Part shown: positions 51,552-60,554 of the stretch, in pieces
How positions within the stretch are numbered: position 1 is the first letter of the stretch
Layout: every line of letters starts with the position of its first letter
From: Spirosoma aerolatum
GTDB lineage: Bacteria > Bacteroidota > Bacteroidia > Cytophagales > Spirosomataceae
Length of the DNA stretch: 64,000 nucleotides
Direction of reading: 5' to 3'
Assembly (NCBI RefSeq): GCF_002056795.1
Contig: NZ_CP020104.1
Location: 3,731,001 to 3,795,000, forward strand
Notes under the pieces: generated by a model
The model's database searches: none
What the model saw: the letters and a program-made list of their open reading frames with translations, nothing else
Told to the model about the DNA's origin: nothing
Made by a program: the position numbers and the translations under genes

Positions 51552-52174
51552 AGGGATTGTTGCTGTCGCATAATAGCCATCATTTCGGAGCGGTAGCGCT
51601 TCCGTTTAATAATCGACAGGTTTTGATCGTGAATACCTTTCAGGACTAGGTTTACTGGGATAACTTCGTAAGTGAGCCCTTGGCGAATAGTTCGTATAAA
51701 CCATTCATGATCAGAAGCCACAACCCATTCTTCGTTGAAAAGCCCGAACTGATCGAAGACAGTTCTATTGACCAGAAAACCACTGGGCGTCATAGCGACC
51801 CATTCGGCCTGATCGGGGTCATTCGATTTGGTTAAGAGGGTAGTTACAGCCTGAAGATTCGGATTTTGGCTCATAAGCCCGTATTGTCGGGCAAGTTTTT
51901 CCGGTTCCCAGCTATCATCGGCATCCAGAAAAGCTATGCAATCTCCACTGGCTGCCAAAATACCCGTGTTTCGTGCGTTGGCTATGCCATGCCCTAATTG
52001 AGAAATAACCCTGATATCGGGTTGTTGATGTAACCACTCCAGGGTTCCATCCTGCGAGTTTCCATCAACAACAAGGATTTCGTCGGGGGGATGCGTTTGC
52101 CGTCTGACACTATTCAGACAGGTTTCAATAAATGATCGGGCATTTCGACAAATAAGTAGGGCTGATATGCGCAT
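51548..52174 (-). CDS. Family 2 glycosyltransferase
   Basis: A 208-residue GT-A enzyme: MRISALLICRNARSFIETCL, DEILVVDGNSQDGTLEWL, GIANARNTGILAASGDCIAFLDADDSWEPEK with the D-x-D metal site, and a short C-terminal part (VVASDHEWFIRTIRQGL, VLKGIHDQNLS). It is a little short for the family but complete. It overlaps the next gene by 4 nt and lies 5 nt after the previous one. Confidence 0.92.
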   Translation of the reverse strand: MRISALLICRNARSFIETCLNSVRRQTHPPDEILVVDGNSQDGTLEWLHQQPDIRVISQLGHGIANARNTGILAASGDCIAFLDADDSWEPEKLARQYGLMSQNPNLQAVTTLLTKSNDPDQAEWVAMTPSGFLVNRTVFDQFGLFNEEWVVASDHEWFIRTIRQGLTYEVIPVNLVLKGIHDQNLSIIKRKRYRSEMMAIMRQQQSL

Positions 52175-52179
52175 GAAGG

Positions 52180-53238
52180 CTAAATGAGTCGTTGAAAAAC
52201 GTCCTTACATTTGGTTAATTCAGGGTGCGTACTGTAACGCTCCAGATGGGTTATTATCTGCACACATCGCTCTGGTTCATTAAAGGGCTGCAACGAACTT
52301 TCCCAGCCTACCCGGTTCTGATGTTTGGGAAAGAACTGAGGGTGTTTATGCAGCAACGCCAGTTTTCGGATATCCTGATACTGGCTAAAGAGGGTTAACA
52401 ACAGCACACTATAGTCGTACCAGTCCTGTATAGGTCCATATACCTCATCTACAATCAACGAGCTTGCTTCTAATGTCGGGTTAAAAGCAGGGAATAAACC
52501 CCGGAGGTTAAACGAGGTTAAGTTAGTAGCTTCACTGTCGAAGCCGATGTTCTGGCACAGGTTAACCGTTGGAGTGATGATGCGCCCATGATGCATAGAG
52601 ATTGTCATGGCCCATTGCAGGTCCCAGGATTTATACTGATTCCAGAATCGATGGATGTATTTATGCCGCTGGAGCTTAGGCCGAAAGGTGTCAGGGTAAT
52701 AGGCTTTTAGGCGTTCGTCGAATGCCTCAATAGGCCAGGTTGGCTCAAATTGATACAGGTTCCAGGCACGTCGCCAGGTAGCCCATCCCCAAATACTCGA
52801 ATACTGGCTAAAAAAAGCGTCGCATACATCTGCCTGGTAGGAGATGAGCCCATTCCAACCGGCTACCGACAGTATGCGGGGATCGTGCTCATAGCGGGTT
52901 AACATGTGTTCGCAAAACGTAAAAAAGGCGGGTGTTGCCACAATGTCATCTTCCAGAATGATGGCTTTATCGCATTCGCTGAACACAAGGTCAAGGCCAC
53001 TTGCTACCCGATTGCCACAGTTAAGGTTTTCTGAAGCGTAGATTCGACGGACCTGACAGCTCCAGTCAACTTGTTCGGTCATTTCACGAGCCTGCCGAAC
53101 GCGTTGCGCGTCCTGTTCGTCCTTAGGGCCATCGGCAATAACGTACAAACAGGATGGCCTGACAGCGCGAATAGCCTCGAATGAGCGTATAGTTTTATCT
53201 GGACGGTTATAAATAAATAATACAACAGGAGTATCCAA
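52180..53238 (-). CDS. GT-A glycosyltransferase (HlpA-like)
   Basis: A 352-residue protein starting MDTPVVLFIYNRPDKT, with the acidic metal motif in KAIILEDDIVATPAFF and a conserved block SSIWGWATWRRAWNLYQFE followed by CQNIGFDSEATNL. This matches family 2-like transferases often annotated as hemolytic protein HlpA-like. Donor and acceptor are unknown. It is the first gene of the five-gene minus-strand unit; no promoter element was found upstream. Confidence 0.85.
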   Translation of the reverse strand: MDTPVVLFIYNRPDKTIRSFEAIRAVRPSCLYVIADGPKDEQDAQRVRQAREMTEQVDWSCQVRRIYASENLNCGNRVASGLDLVFSECDKAIILEDDIVATPAFFTFCEHMLTRYEHDPRILSVAGWNGLISYQADVCDAFFSQYSSIWGWATWRRAWNLYQFEPTWPIEAFDERLKAYYPDTFRPKLQRHKYIHRFWNQYKSWDLQWAMTISMHHGRIITPTVNLCQNIGFDSEATNLTSFNLRGLFPAFNPTLEASSLIVDEVYGPIQDWYDYSVLLLTLFSQYQDIRKLALLHKHPQFFPKHQNRVGWESSLQPFNEPERCVQIITHLERYSTHPELTKCKDVFQRLI

Positions 53239-53362
53239 CAGGCTATATTAGCTTATATGTAGGGATAAAAAGCCACTAATGTATGGGTTTTTAGGCGTGA
53301 CAAGTTACTAAATAGGCGCTGTTTTTTGAAAGATAACCGAATTTGTTACCCTTAAAAAACAA
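53239..53362. other. Intergenic region upstream of the glycosyltransferase unit
   Basis: No ORF is seen. Holds the start region of the five-gene unit; a T-rich stretch follows the hairpin described next. Confidence 0.4.
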
Positions 53363-53400
53363 CAGCCACCGGGACATTTGGTAAAATGCCCCGGTGGCTG
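53363..53400 (-). terminator. Terminator of the CsbD-like gene
   Basis: CAGCCACCGGGACATTT (53363-53379) pairs with 53384-53400 with one mismatch and a 4-nt loop. On the minus strand it is followed by TTGTTTTTTAA. It lies 60 nt past the CsbD stop. Confidence 0.85.
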
Positions 53401-53459
53401 CTATAGAAAAAAGCTTAGTCAACCCGCTTCGGTTGAGAAGTCGAGTGGACCGGTATGAA

Positions 53460-53645
53460 TTACAGATCAGCTACAGCTTTCTTGACTTCATCTTTCGTCT
53501 TGCCCGTTTTTTGCTGGATTTTACCCCACATTTCGTCTTCCTGACCTTCTTCGTAGGCTAGATCATCATCGGTGAGGTCGCCATAGGCTTGTTTAATTTT
53601 ACCTTTCATTTCGTTCCAGGCACCTTTTAATGTGGTCTCGTTCAT
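53460..53645 (-). CDS. CsbD-family stress-response protein
   Basis: A 61-residue protein from ATG 53645 ([15 protein letters not shown]). The upstream in-frame extension to 53705 is not CsbD-like. Features are the family pattern [41 protein letters not shown]. CsbD proteins are small, soluble and induced by general stress; the molecular role is unclear. Monocistronic with its own terminator. Confidence 0.9.
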   Translation of the reverse strand: MNETTLKGAWNEMKGKIKQAYGDLTDDDLAYEEGQEDEMWGKIQQKTGKTKDEVKKAVADL

Positions 53646-53766
53646 GATTGTAGTGGTTATAACGTTGTAAAAATGGATGAAATACAAAGCACAGAGATTG
53701 ATCACTATTGACTACATCAAGGATGTATCGGCGTTGTTTTCTCCAACTCTGTATCTAATCTATAAA

Positions 53767-54912
53767 CTAGACTGGAAGGGAATTGTTCTGAGCGATGTGT
53801 TCGGCAATCCGTTCTGAGTCGATGTTCAAGTGGAAAAGAACGCCCGAACGGGGTGTCGTAAAGCCCAGAAAGTAAAGGCCGTTCAATCCAGAATCGTTAA
53901 ACCACAGACTTTTCGGATAACCCCGCTCATTGAGAACCCGTTCTGTAATGGATTTATCCAGAAAAGCGGGTAGGCCGGGTCGGTAGCCAGTTGCCAGGAT
54001 TATAGCATCGAACGGGAGTTCCCGGCCATCGGTGAAAGTGACCGTTTTAGCATTGATCCGTTCGATACCCGGCACAACCCTGATCTTTCCGGCTTTGATC
54101 TGGTCGATGGTGCCAATATCAATAACAGGGGTTTTGCCGCGCCGGTTATCATACGTGGGTGGGTGCTCGGGCTTACCCAGCCCATAGGCCGACATATCAC
54201 CGACGGTTAGTTTTTGGGTAAAGCCCGCAATCAGATCACAGAGCCAGTTGGGGAGTTTGCTAAGCACAATAGCCGTATTCTGCGCCGGACGACCGAATAT
54301 ATCTCGTCGGATGATGTTTATAGGGCTACGTACCGAAATGACTGGATGGGCATCGTGTTCGAGTAAGTCCAGCGCCAGTTCGGCACCGGTATTGCCCATA
54401 CCTACCACCAGTACCTGCTCATTCCGAAAAGCGGCACCGTTCCGGTATTCGTGACTATGCCAGATGATTCCCCGAAAATTGCGCTGGCCAGGCAGATCGG
54501 GTATATTGGGGGATCGGTTGTAGCCCGTCGCCACAATGACCCGATCTGCTGTAAACGTATCCGTTTCGGTCTGAACCTGCCAACACCCACCAGGCGATGA
54601 GCTAGGTCGGATATCAACAACTTTCTGATTCAAGAGTGGCTTTATGGAAAACCGTTCTGCGTATTTTTCGAGGTATTCAACAAAGTCCAGCCGCGAAACA
54701 TAGGTCGGATAACTAGCTGGATAGGGAACATGGGGCAGGGCTGAATACGCTTTAACCGTATGCAGATGTAGCCGGTCATAATGGTTTCGCCATGAAAACC
54801 CAATATGGCCACTCGCTTCCAGTATCGTAAACGGCAGTCCTTTTTGCGCCAGTCGCCCGGCAATGGCTAACCCAGCCGGACCTGCACCAATGATAAGCGT
54901 AGTTGTGGCCAT
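53767..54912 (-). CDS. FAD-dependent monooxygenase/oxidoreductase (CzcO-like)
   Basis: A 381-residue flavoprotein. ATG 54912 (MATTTLIIGAGPAGLAIAGR) is preferred over the GTG at 54936, since it starts right before the FAD motif. The GxGxxG for FAD is followed by the family block FSWRNHYDRLHLHTVKAYSALP and YPTYVSRLDFVEYLEKYA, then the NADPH motif in VVGMGNTGAELALDLLEH and the end motif ATGYRPGLPAFLD. It resembles flavin-containing monooxygenases that oxidise amines, sulfides or ketones, but the substrate is unknown. Monocistronic. Confidence 0.9.
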   Translation of the reverse strand: MATTTLIIGAGPAGLAIAGRLAQKGLPFTILEASGHIGFSWRNHYDRLHLHTVKAYSALPHVPYPASYPTYVSRLDFVEYLEKYAERFSIKPLLNQKVVDIRPSSSPGGCWQVQTETDTFTADRVIVATGYNRSPNIPDLPGQRNFRGIIWHSHEYRNGAAFRNEQVLVVGMGNTGAELALDLLEHDAHPVISVRSPINIIRRDIFGRPAQNTAIVLSKLPNWLCDLIAGFTQKLTVGDMSAYGLGKPEHPPTYDNRRGKTPVIDIGTIDQIKAGKIRVVPGIERINAKTVTFTDGRELPFDAIILATGYRPGLPAFLDKSITERVLNERGYPKSLWFNDSGLNGLYFLGFTTPRSGVLFHLNIDSERIAEHIAQNNSLPV

Positions 54913-55048
54913 TTGATTTGCGTCATGCTTAGTCACTGATCGTCATTTGCTTCGCGTACTTTATGCCTGTTCATTAAGTCGTAGGATTCGTCGTAAACGC
55001 ATAAACAACGATAATCAGTCAATACTAATTACGAACGACAATCAATGA

Positions 55049-55498
55049 CTATTTTATCCGTGTCCAGGTTTGGGTTTTGCCCAATAATGAAATACCCACG
55101 TACCCACGTACCAGCAGTGTGTTAGGGTCCTGAAGGGTCATTTTGCAGTTGTACTCTTTGCCGTCTTCGGGATTATAAATTTTGCCGTCGGCCCAGACAT
55201 TGCCGCCGTCGTATTTGAAATTGTACATTAAGATCATGTTCATCAACGGGCGGGAACGTTTGGAGGCATCCGTGTTTTTTTCGTCTGTGCGGGGTTTACC
55301 GGTCGCCGGATCGGTAGGCTGCCCCAGCCAGACAAGCTTGCCAAAATAGGTGCCCCCCTGTTTATAGATCTGAACATGCCCTTTTTTGGTGCCATTGAGC
55401 CACGTGCCAACTACCGCATCCGAATCGTCGGCAGGAGTAAAAGCAGTGAGACTTAATACCAGTATGGCCAGTGACAAAAGAGAACGCATAAGCTTCAT
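55049..55498 (-). CDS. DUF2147-family secreted protein
   Basis: A 149-residue protein with a signal peptide (MKLMRSLLSLAILVLSLTAF). The mature part has the DUF2147 pattern: VVGTWLNGTKKGHVQIYKQG, YFGKLVWLGQPTDPATGKP, DTDASKRSRPLMNMILMYNF-like segment, GGNVWADGKIYNPEDGKEYN and LVRGYVGISLLGKTQTWTR. The fold is a small beta-barrel; the function is unknown. Monocistronic. Confidence 0.9.
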   Translation of the reverse strand: MKLMRSLLSLAILVLSLTAFTPADDSDAVVGTWLNGTKKGHVQIYKQGGTYFGKLVWLGQPTDPATGKPRTDEKNTDASKRSRPLMNMILMYNFKYDGGNVWADGKIYNPEDGKEYNCKMTLQDPNTLLVRGYVGISLLGKTQTWTRIK

Positions 55499-55714
55499 AG
55501 GTGTTTAGGAATTGGTAAAATCCGTATTTTTTGCAGTACTAACGTAAATATTGCAGAAAAATTCTGAACCGGGATTTGTTGAATAAACTGATTTGCCGGA
55601 TTTTGTTTAACATTAACGGTAAATGCTCTTTTTAATAATTCGTCTCATTCCCATAAATCACAGTTCTCAATAAAATCATAAAAATCTCGCCGGGTGGCCG
55701 GCGCCATTCTGACT

Positions 55715-56236
55715 ATGTTTCATCGTGACCCCAATCGCAGCTACCCAACCGAAACCGAATCGCGGGTGATCATTCGGTTTCAGGACTGCGATCCACTTCA
55801 ACACCTTAACAATGCCAAATACTTCGACTATTACTTTAATGCGCGGGAAGATCAGGTCGCCAAACTCTATGATTTTAGTCCGGGCCAATTGTTCCGGGAG
55901 TTAAAAACAAGCTGGGTCGTTTATCAGCATCAGATTGCGTATATCCGTCCTGCGTTGGTAAGTGAATGGATTCGGATCATGTCCCGGCTCATTTATTTTA
56001 ATGAAGATACCACCGTTACGGAGTATATTATGACCGACGATGGGAAAACGCAGCTCAAGAATGTCCTCTGGGTTACGTCGAAATACGTTAGCGTGCTTAC
56101 AGGGAAGCGTATTCCGCACGACGAACGGGTCACCGAGCTCCTTCAGACCATTCTGGTGCCGCATATCGACTTTCTGAATCTGAACTTCAACGACCGTATC
56201 CGCGACATCAAGCAGCAGGTTCTACATAATCATTAA
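55715..56236 (+). CDS. Hotdog-fold acyl-CoA thioesterase
   Basis: A 173-residue protein from ATG 55715 (MFHRDPNRSYPTETESRV); a GTG at 55694 would add 7 residues. The 4HBT motif is RFQDCDPLQHLNNAKYFDYYFNARED, with the catalytic Asp in the DCDPLQHLNN loop, followed by HQIAYIRPALVSEWIRI. Members hydrolyse acyl-CoA thioesters in the cytoplasm. It is in the same orientation as the symporter downstream, 75 nt away. Confidence 0.85.
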   Translation: MFHRDPNRSYPTETESRVIIRFQDCDPLQHLNNAKYFDYYFNAREDQVAKLYDFSPGQLFRELKTSWVVYQHQIAYIRPALVSEWIRIMSRLIYFNEDTTVTEYIMTDDGKTQLKNVLWVTSKYVSVLTGKRIPHDERVTELLQTILVPHIDFLNLNFNDRIRDIKQQVLHNH

Positions 56237-56311
56237 TGAAGAGAGTAAAATGGATAATCCGATCAAAACCTCCATTATTCATTGTGCATTATTCATTTTA
56301 CATTTACAGGT

Positions 56312-57583
56312 ATGAAACTCCTCAATAATCTCACCTTTCGCGTTCTGATTGCCATTACATTAGGTATTCTGACGGGGTATTTCTTTCCCGAAACAGCCGC
56401 CAGGCTCAAGCCGTTAGGGGACCTGTTCATCAGCCTGATCAAAATGGTTATTCCACCGATTATTTTCCTGACCATTGTGCTGGGAATCAGTAATATGGGC
56501 GATCTGAAAAAAGTCGGTCGGGTAGGAGGAAAGGCGCTGCTTTATTTTGAAATTGTTACAACCGGTGCCCTTGCCATTGGTTTAATACTCGCGAATCTGA
56601 TTCGGCCGGGGGAGGGGGTACAGACAACGGCTGTGAAAGGTGGGGATATTAGTAAATATGCCGAACAGGGTGCCGGAATGGACTGGACCGAATTCTTTCT
56701 GCACATTGTTCCGAGTAATGCCATCAAAGCGTTTGCTGAGGGCGATATTCTCCAGGTACTGGTCTTTTCGATCCTTTTCGGCGTTGGCCTGACCCGCATG
56801 GGTGAAAGCGGGAAGCCGCTCATTCAAAGTTTTGAACGACTTTCAAAAGTATTTTTCAACATCCTGAGTGTAGTTATGGTACTGGCTCCCCTGGGGGCAT
56901 TCGGCGGAATGGCGTTTACCATTGGCAAATATGGTCTGAGTACTCTGCTACCGCTGGCTAAACTAATGGGAACGGTATATGCCACAATGATTCTGTTCAT
57001 TTTTGTCGTGTTGAACCTGTTGATGCGCTATTACAAAATCAGCCTGTGGGCCGTGTTGAAATTTATCAAGGAAGAGCTGTTGATTGTGCTCGGTACCTCA
57101 TCGTCGGAATCGGCCCTGCCACAGATTATGGACAAGCTCGAAACGCTGGGGTGTTCCCGATCAGTGGTCGGACTGGTGGTACCGGCAGGCTATTCGTTTA
57201 ACCTGGATGGCACCACCATTTATCTGGTTATGGCGACGATCTTTCTGGCGCAGGTGTTTGGTGTAGACCTCACTCTTGGGCAGGAACTCACCATTATCGG
57301 TATCCTGATGGTGACCTCAAAAGGGGCGGCTGGCGTAACAGGAAGCGGATTTATTGTACTGGCGAGTACTCTGACTGCTATTAAAGTAATACCCGTTGAA
57401 GGGCTGGCTTTACTACTGGGTGTCGATCGATTTATGTCGGAGGCACGCTCGATCACGAATATAATCGGCAACACAGTCGCCACGATTTTTATTGCCAACA
57501 ACGAAAACGAGTTCGACCGGGCCAAATACAATCAGGTACTAAAGCAGCAAAACAAGGGAGAAGAGGTCGCGTATACGTATTAA
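56312..57583 (+). CDS. Dicarboxylate/amino acid:cation symporter (DAACS, GltP-like)
   Basis: A 423-residue inner-membrane transporter; ATG 56312 (MKLLNNLTFRVLIAITLG) is chosen because the upstream extension is not membrane-like. Features are the serine-rich loop VLGTSSSESALPQIMDKLE, the signature motif PAGYSFNLDGTTIYLVMATIF, TSKGAAGVTGSGFIVLASTL, and GVDRFMSEARSITNIIGNTV with the substrate-binding Asp/Asn region. It imports glutamate, aspartate or C4-dicarboxylates with H+ or Na+. No regulator is adjacent. Confidence 0.93.
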   Translation: MKLLNNLTFRVLIAITLGILTGYFFPETAARLKPLGDLFISLIKMVIPPIIFLTIVLGISNMGDLKKVGRVGGKALLYFEIVTTGALAIGLILANLIRPGEGVQTTAVKGGDISKYAEQGAGMDWTEFFLHIVPSNAIKAFAEGDILQVLVFSILFGVGLTRMGESGKPLIQSFERLSKVFFNILSVVMVLAPLGAFGGMAFTIGKYGLSTLLPLAKLMGTVYATMILFIFVVLNLLMRYYKISLWAVLKFIKEELLIVLGTSSSESALPQIMDKLETLGCSRSVVGLVVPAGYSFNLDGTTIYLVMATIFLAQVFGVDLTLGQELTIIGILMVTSKGAAGVTGSGFIVLASTLTAIKVIPVEGLALLLGVDRFMSEARSITNIIGNTVATIFIANNENEFDRAKYNQVLKQQNKGEEVAYTY

Positions 57584-57686
57584 TCGATGGATCGAAAAAT
57601 TTTTATCCTTTTTCAGGGAAAAAATTAAACCATTTCGTGGGGGGCTGTTCAAAGGGACAAATACAACCTGAAAACAAGTTACTGCC

Positions 57687-58160
57687 ATGAAAAAAGTACT
57701 GTTCACTGCCGCTACACTAGTTACTCTGCTTTCGACGGGCGCATTTGCCCAGCGATATGGTTATCCCGACAACAGGTACCCTCAACAGCCTGGGTATAAT
57801 CAACCCGGTTATGACTCAGGGTATGGGCAGCCCAATTACAACTACGACTATGATGATTACCAGTTCGACCGTCACCTCGACTGGTGGGACCGTGAACTGG
57901 GGCTAAATCGTCGGCAGGAGCGCGAAATTCGGCGGATACGGGATCGGTTCAATCAGCAGACGCAGGGCCTTGATCCTCGTAACCCCCGTCAGCGGGCTTT
58001 TTTCCGGGAGGCTCGTCAGCGGCAATTCTTCGATATGATGGCCGTTCTCCGGCCCGATCAGCGCGATCAGGTAATTGCTCATATGCGTCCGTATGAGCGT
58101 TCGGCAGGTCGCGGACGAGGGTACGGAAATGGCTACGGCAATGGACCCTATGGGTATTGA
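57687..58160 (+). CDS. Small secreted Tyr/Arg-rich protein, possibly Spy/CpxP-like
   Basis: A 157-residue protein with a signal peptide (MKKVLFTAATLVTLLSTGAFAQ). A Tyr/Pro/Gly/Gln-rich segment (about 22-55, YPQQPGYNQPGYDSGYGQP) precedes a helical part, QEREIRRIRDRFNQQTQG and RAFFREARQRQFFDMMAVLRPDQRDQV. The LRPDQ-type helix resembles Spy/CpxP periplasmic chaperones, but this is loose. The chain ends in a Gly/Asn/Tyr-rich tail. Followed by its own terminator. Confidence 0.75.
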   Translation: MKKVLFTAATLVTLLSTGAFAQRYGYPDNRYPQQPGYNQPGYDSGYGQPNYNYDYDDYQFDRHLDWWDRELGLNRRQEREIRRIRDRFNQQTQGLDPRNPRQRAFFREARQRQFFDMMAVLRPDQRDQVIAHMRPYERSAGRGRGYGNGYGNGPYGY

Positions 58161-58180
58161 GTATAGGAAGGGAGTGTTGA

Positions 58181-58210
58181 AAAAGCCGGTCAGCTTGACC
58201 GGCTTTTTTT
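58181..58210 (+). terminator. Rho-independent terminator
   Basis: AAAAGCCGGTCA (58181-58192) pairs perfectly with TGACCGGCTTTT (58196-58207) over a 3-nt loop and runs into seven T residues. It ends the small secreted-protein gene. Confidence 0.9.
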
Positions 58211-58376
58211 GTTGAAAAGTGGTCGGCCAGAAGCGTATCCCTCAATGCTCCGGCCATTTATGACAGGCCATATCGGTTATAAACCGCTCATGCAACATTG
58301 GGTTGACAGATTTGTCTTTATTTTGTATTTTTCCCGGAAACTCATTTTGCAAAACTATATGTTTAACCATCAACAG

Positions 58377-60491
58377 ATGAAACTAACGGGCATGTTTGTG
58401 GCGGTAAGTGCGTCAATCGCATTTGCTCAGCCATCGCCCCCTCAACCTAACATGTCGCAGAATCCATTTTTAGTACCGTACGCCACTCCCCATCAGACGG
58501 CTCCATTCGACAAGATCACCAATGCCGACTACCTGCCAGCTATTAAAGAAGGAATGGTTGAAGGGCGTAAGGATGTAGCCGCCATTGTCAATAACCCTGC
58601 CAAGCCAACTTTTGACAATACGATCGTCGCCCTCGAGCGGTCGGGTGACCTGCTTAGTAAGGTAACATCGGTGCTGTTTAACCTGAATAGTGCCGAAACA
58701 ACCCCTGAATTACAGAAAATCGTGAAGGAGGCATCGCCCATGCTGAGCGAATACCGGAACGATATTGCCCTGAATGACAAGCTATTTGCTCGGGTTAAAG
58801 CGGTGTATGACCAACGGGCCAGCCTCAAGCTCAACCCAGAAGCGGCTATGCTGTTGGAGAAAACCTACAAACGCTTTTCGCGCAACGGGGCCAATCTGGA
58901 CGAAAAAGGCAAAGAACGGCTGCGGGCCATCGATAAGGAACTGTCGCAGTTGTCACTGGAGTTTGGCGAGAATGTGCTGAACGAAACCAACGAATACCTG
59001 ATGCAGGTAACCGATGAGAAAGACCTCGCCGGATTACCTGATTACGTTCGGGAAGCGGCTAAAGCTACGGCTAAACAGAAAGGCAAAGAGGGCTGGGTAT
59101 TTACCTTACAGGCTCCCAGCTATGGGCCATTTATGCAGTATGCCGATAACCGGGAGTTACGGAAAAAACTGTTCATTGCCTACAACAGCCGTAGTTTTCA
59201 GGGGAATAAAAACGACAACTCAGCCATCATCGCGAAAATTGTAAATCTTCGTTATGAGCGGGCTAACTTGCTGGGTTACAAAACCCACGCTGATTTCGTG
59301 CTGGAAGAGAGTATGGCCGGATCGACGAATAAAGTACAAAGCTTCCTGACGGAACTGGTGACCTATGCTCGCCCAGCCGCCGAGCGTCAGTTAGCTGAAC
59401 TGACCACCTACGCCAAAGCCCATGGTTTTAACGAGGATAAACTACAGGCCTGGGACAACAGCTACTACGCAGAGAAGTTGAAAAAGGAGAAATACGATCT
59501 CGACGACGAAACGCTGAAGCCTTATTTCAAACTGGAAAATGTACTGAATGGGGCGTTTACAGTGGCTAACAAACTTTATGGCATTACCTTTAAGGAGCGT
59601 AAGGACATTCCGGTGTATAATCCCGAAGTAAAAACCTTCGATGTATTCGATAAAGACGGAAAGTTCCTGGCCGTGTTCTACGGTGATTATTTCCCCCGGC
59701 CGGGTAAGCGTAGTGGTGCCTGGATGAACGACGTGCAGGGCCAGAAAGTAGAGAATGGCGAAAACATCCGTCCGCATATTGTCAATGTTTGCAACTTCAC
59801 CCGTCCTACCGATACCAAGCCATCGCTGCTGACCTTTTACGAAGTGACTACCCTCTTTCATGAGTTTGGTCATGGGTTACACGGCATGCTGGCAAACGGA
59901 ACCTACGAAAGCCTGAGTGGTACGAGCGTTCCCCGCGATTTCGTAGAACTGCCCTCGCAGGTGATGGAGAACTGGTGCTATGACCCCGAAGCGCTTAAAC
60001 TCTTTGCGAAGCATTATCAAACGGGTGAAGTAATCCCTAATGAGCTGATCGAGAAAATCCGTGCCAGCCAGAACTTCCTGGCTGGACTGGCTAATCTGCG
60101 TCAGTTGCGGTTTGGTCTGGTCGATATGTATTACCACAGTCAGAAACCAACAGGCGAGAGCATTTCGCAGGTGGAAAGCAAAATCGATTCGGTCGCTAAT
60201 TTATTTCCTCATGTCGATGGGGTGGCCTTTAGCCCGGCATTCTCACATATTTTTGCGGGAGGCTATTCGGCTGGCTATTACAGCTATAAATGGAGTGAAG
60301 TACTGGACGCCGATGCCTTTGAATTCTTTAAGGAAAAAGGTGGCTTGGAAAATAAAGCTGCTGCCGATAGCTTCCGTAAAAACGTACTTGAAAAAGGCGG
60401 TAGCGAAAAACCAATGGAACTCTATAAAAAATTCCGGGGCCGTGAACCATCGCCCAAAGCAATGCTCCGGCGAAGCGGATTGATTTTGTAG
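58377..60491 (+). CDS. dcp: M3-family peptidase (peptidyl-dipeptidase Dcp-like)
   Basis: A 704-residue exported protein. ATG 58377 (MKLTGMFVAVSASIAFAQ) gives a clean signal peptide; ATG 58359 would add 6 residues. The N-terminal helical half (DKITNADYLPAIKEGM, NPAKPTFDNTIVALERSG) leads to the catalytic zinc motif HEFGH at 495-499 in TLFHEFGHGLHGML, with a third ligand region in DFVELPSQVMENWCY and later SHIFAGGYSAGYYSYKWSE. M3 enzymes release dipeptides from C-termini. The last three codons and stop are part of a 33-bp perfect hairpin. Confidence 0.93.
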   Translation: MKLTGMFVAVSASIAFAQPSPPQPNMSQNPFLVPYATPHQTAPFDKITNADYLPAIKEGMVEGRKDVAAIVNNPAKPTFDNTIVALERSGDLLSKVTSVLFNLNSAETTPELQKIVKEASPMLSEYRNDIALNDKLFARVKAVYDQRASLKLNPEAAMLLEKTYKRFSRNGANLDEKGKERLRAIDKELSQLSLEFGENVLNETNEYLMQVTDEKDLAGLPDYVREAAKATAKQKGKEGWVFTLQAPSYGPFMQYADNRELRKKLFIAYNSRSFQGNKNDNSAIIAKIVNLRYERANLLGYKTHADFVLEESMAGSTNKVQSFLTELVTYARPAAERQLAELTTYAKAHGFNEDKLQAWDNSYYAEKLKKEKYDLDDETLKPYFKLENVLNGAFTVANKLYGITFKERKDIPVYNPEVKTFDVFDKDGKFLAVFYGDYFPRPGKRSGAWMNDVQGQKVENGENIRPHIVNVCNFTRPTDTKPSLLTFYEVTTLFHEFGHGLHGMLANGTYESLSGTSVPRDFVELPSQVMENWCYDPEALKLFAKHYQTGEVIPNELIEKIRASQNFLAGLANLRQLRFGLVDMYYHSQKPTGESISQVESKIDSVANLFPHVDGVAFSPAFSHIFAGGYSAGYYSYKWSEVLDADAFEFFKEKGGLENKAAADSFRKNVLEKGGSEKPMELYKKFRGREPSPKAMLRRSGLIL

Positions 60492-60551
60492 TAATCAAAA
60501 CAATGGGGCAGCCAATTCTGGCTGCCCCATTGTTTTGATTACTACAAAATC
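60482..60551. terminator. 33-bp perfect inverted repeat spanning the M3 stop codon
   Basis: The arms 60482-60514 and 60519-60551 are perfect complements with a 4-nt loop. The left arm includes the last codons and TAG (60489-60491) of the M3 gene. The right arm ends 3 nt before the stop of the convergent lipoprotein gene (60555-60557). Long bidirectional terminator. Confidence 0.85.
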
Positions 60552-60554
60552 AGA

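Noticed and set aside
58209..58376. Longer N-terminus for the M3 peptidase
   Set aside because: It would begin inside the T run of the preceding terminator and hide the signal peptide that starts at 58377.
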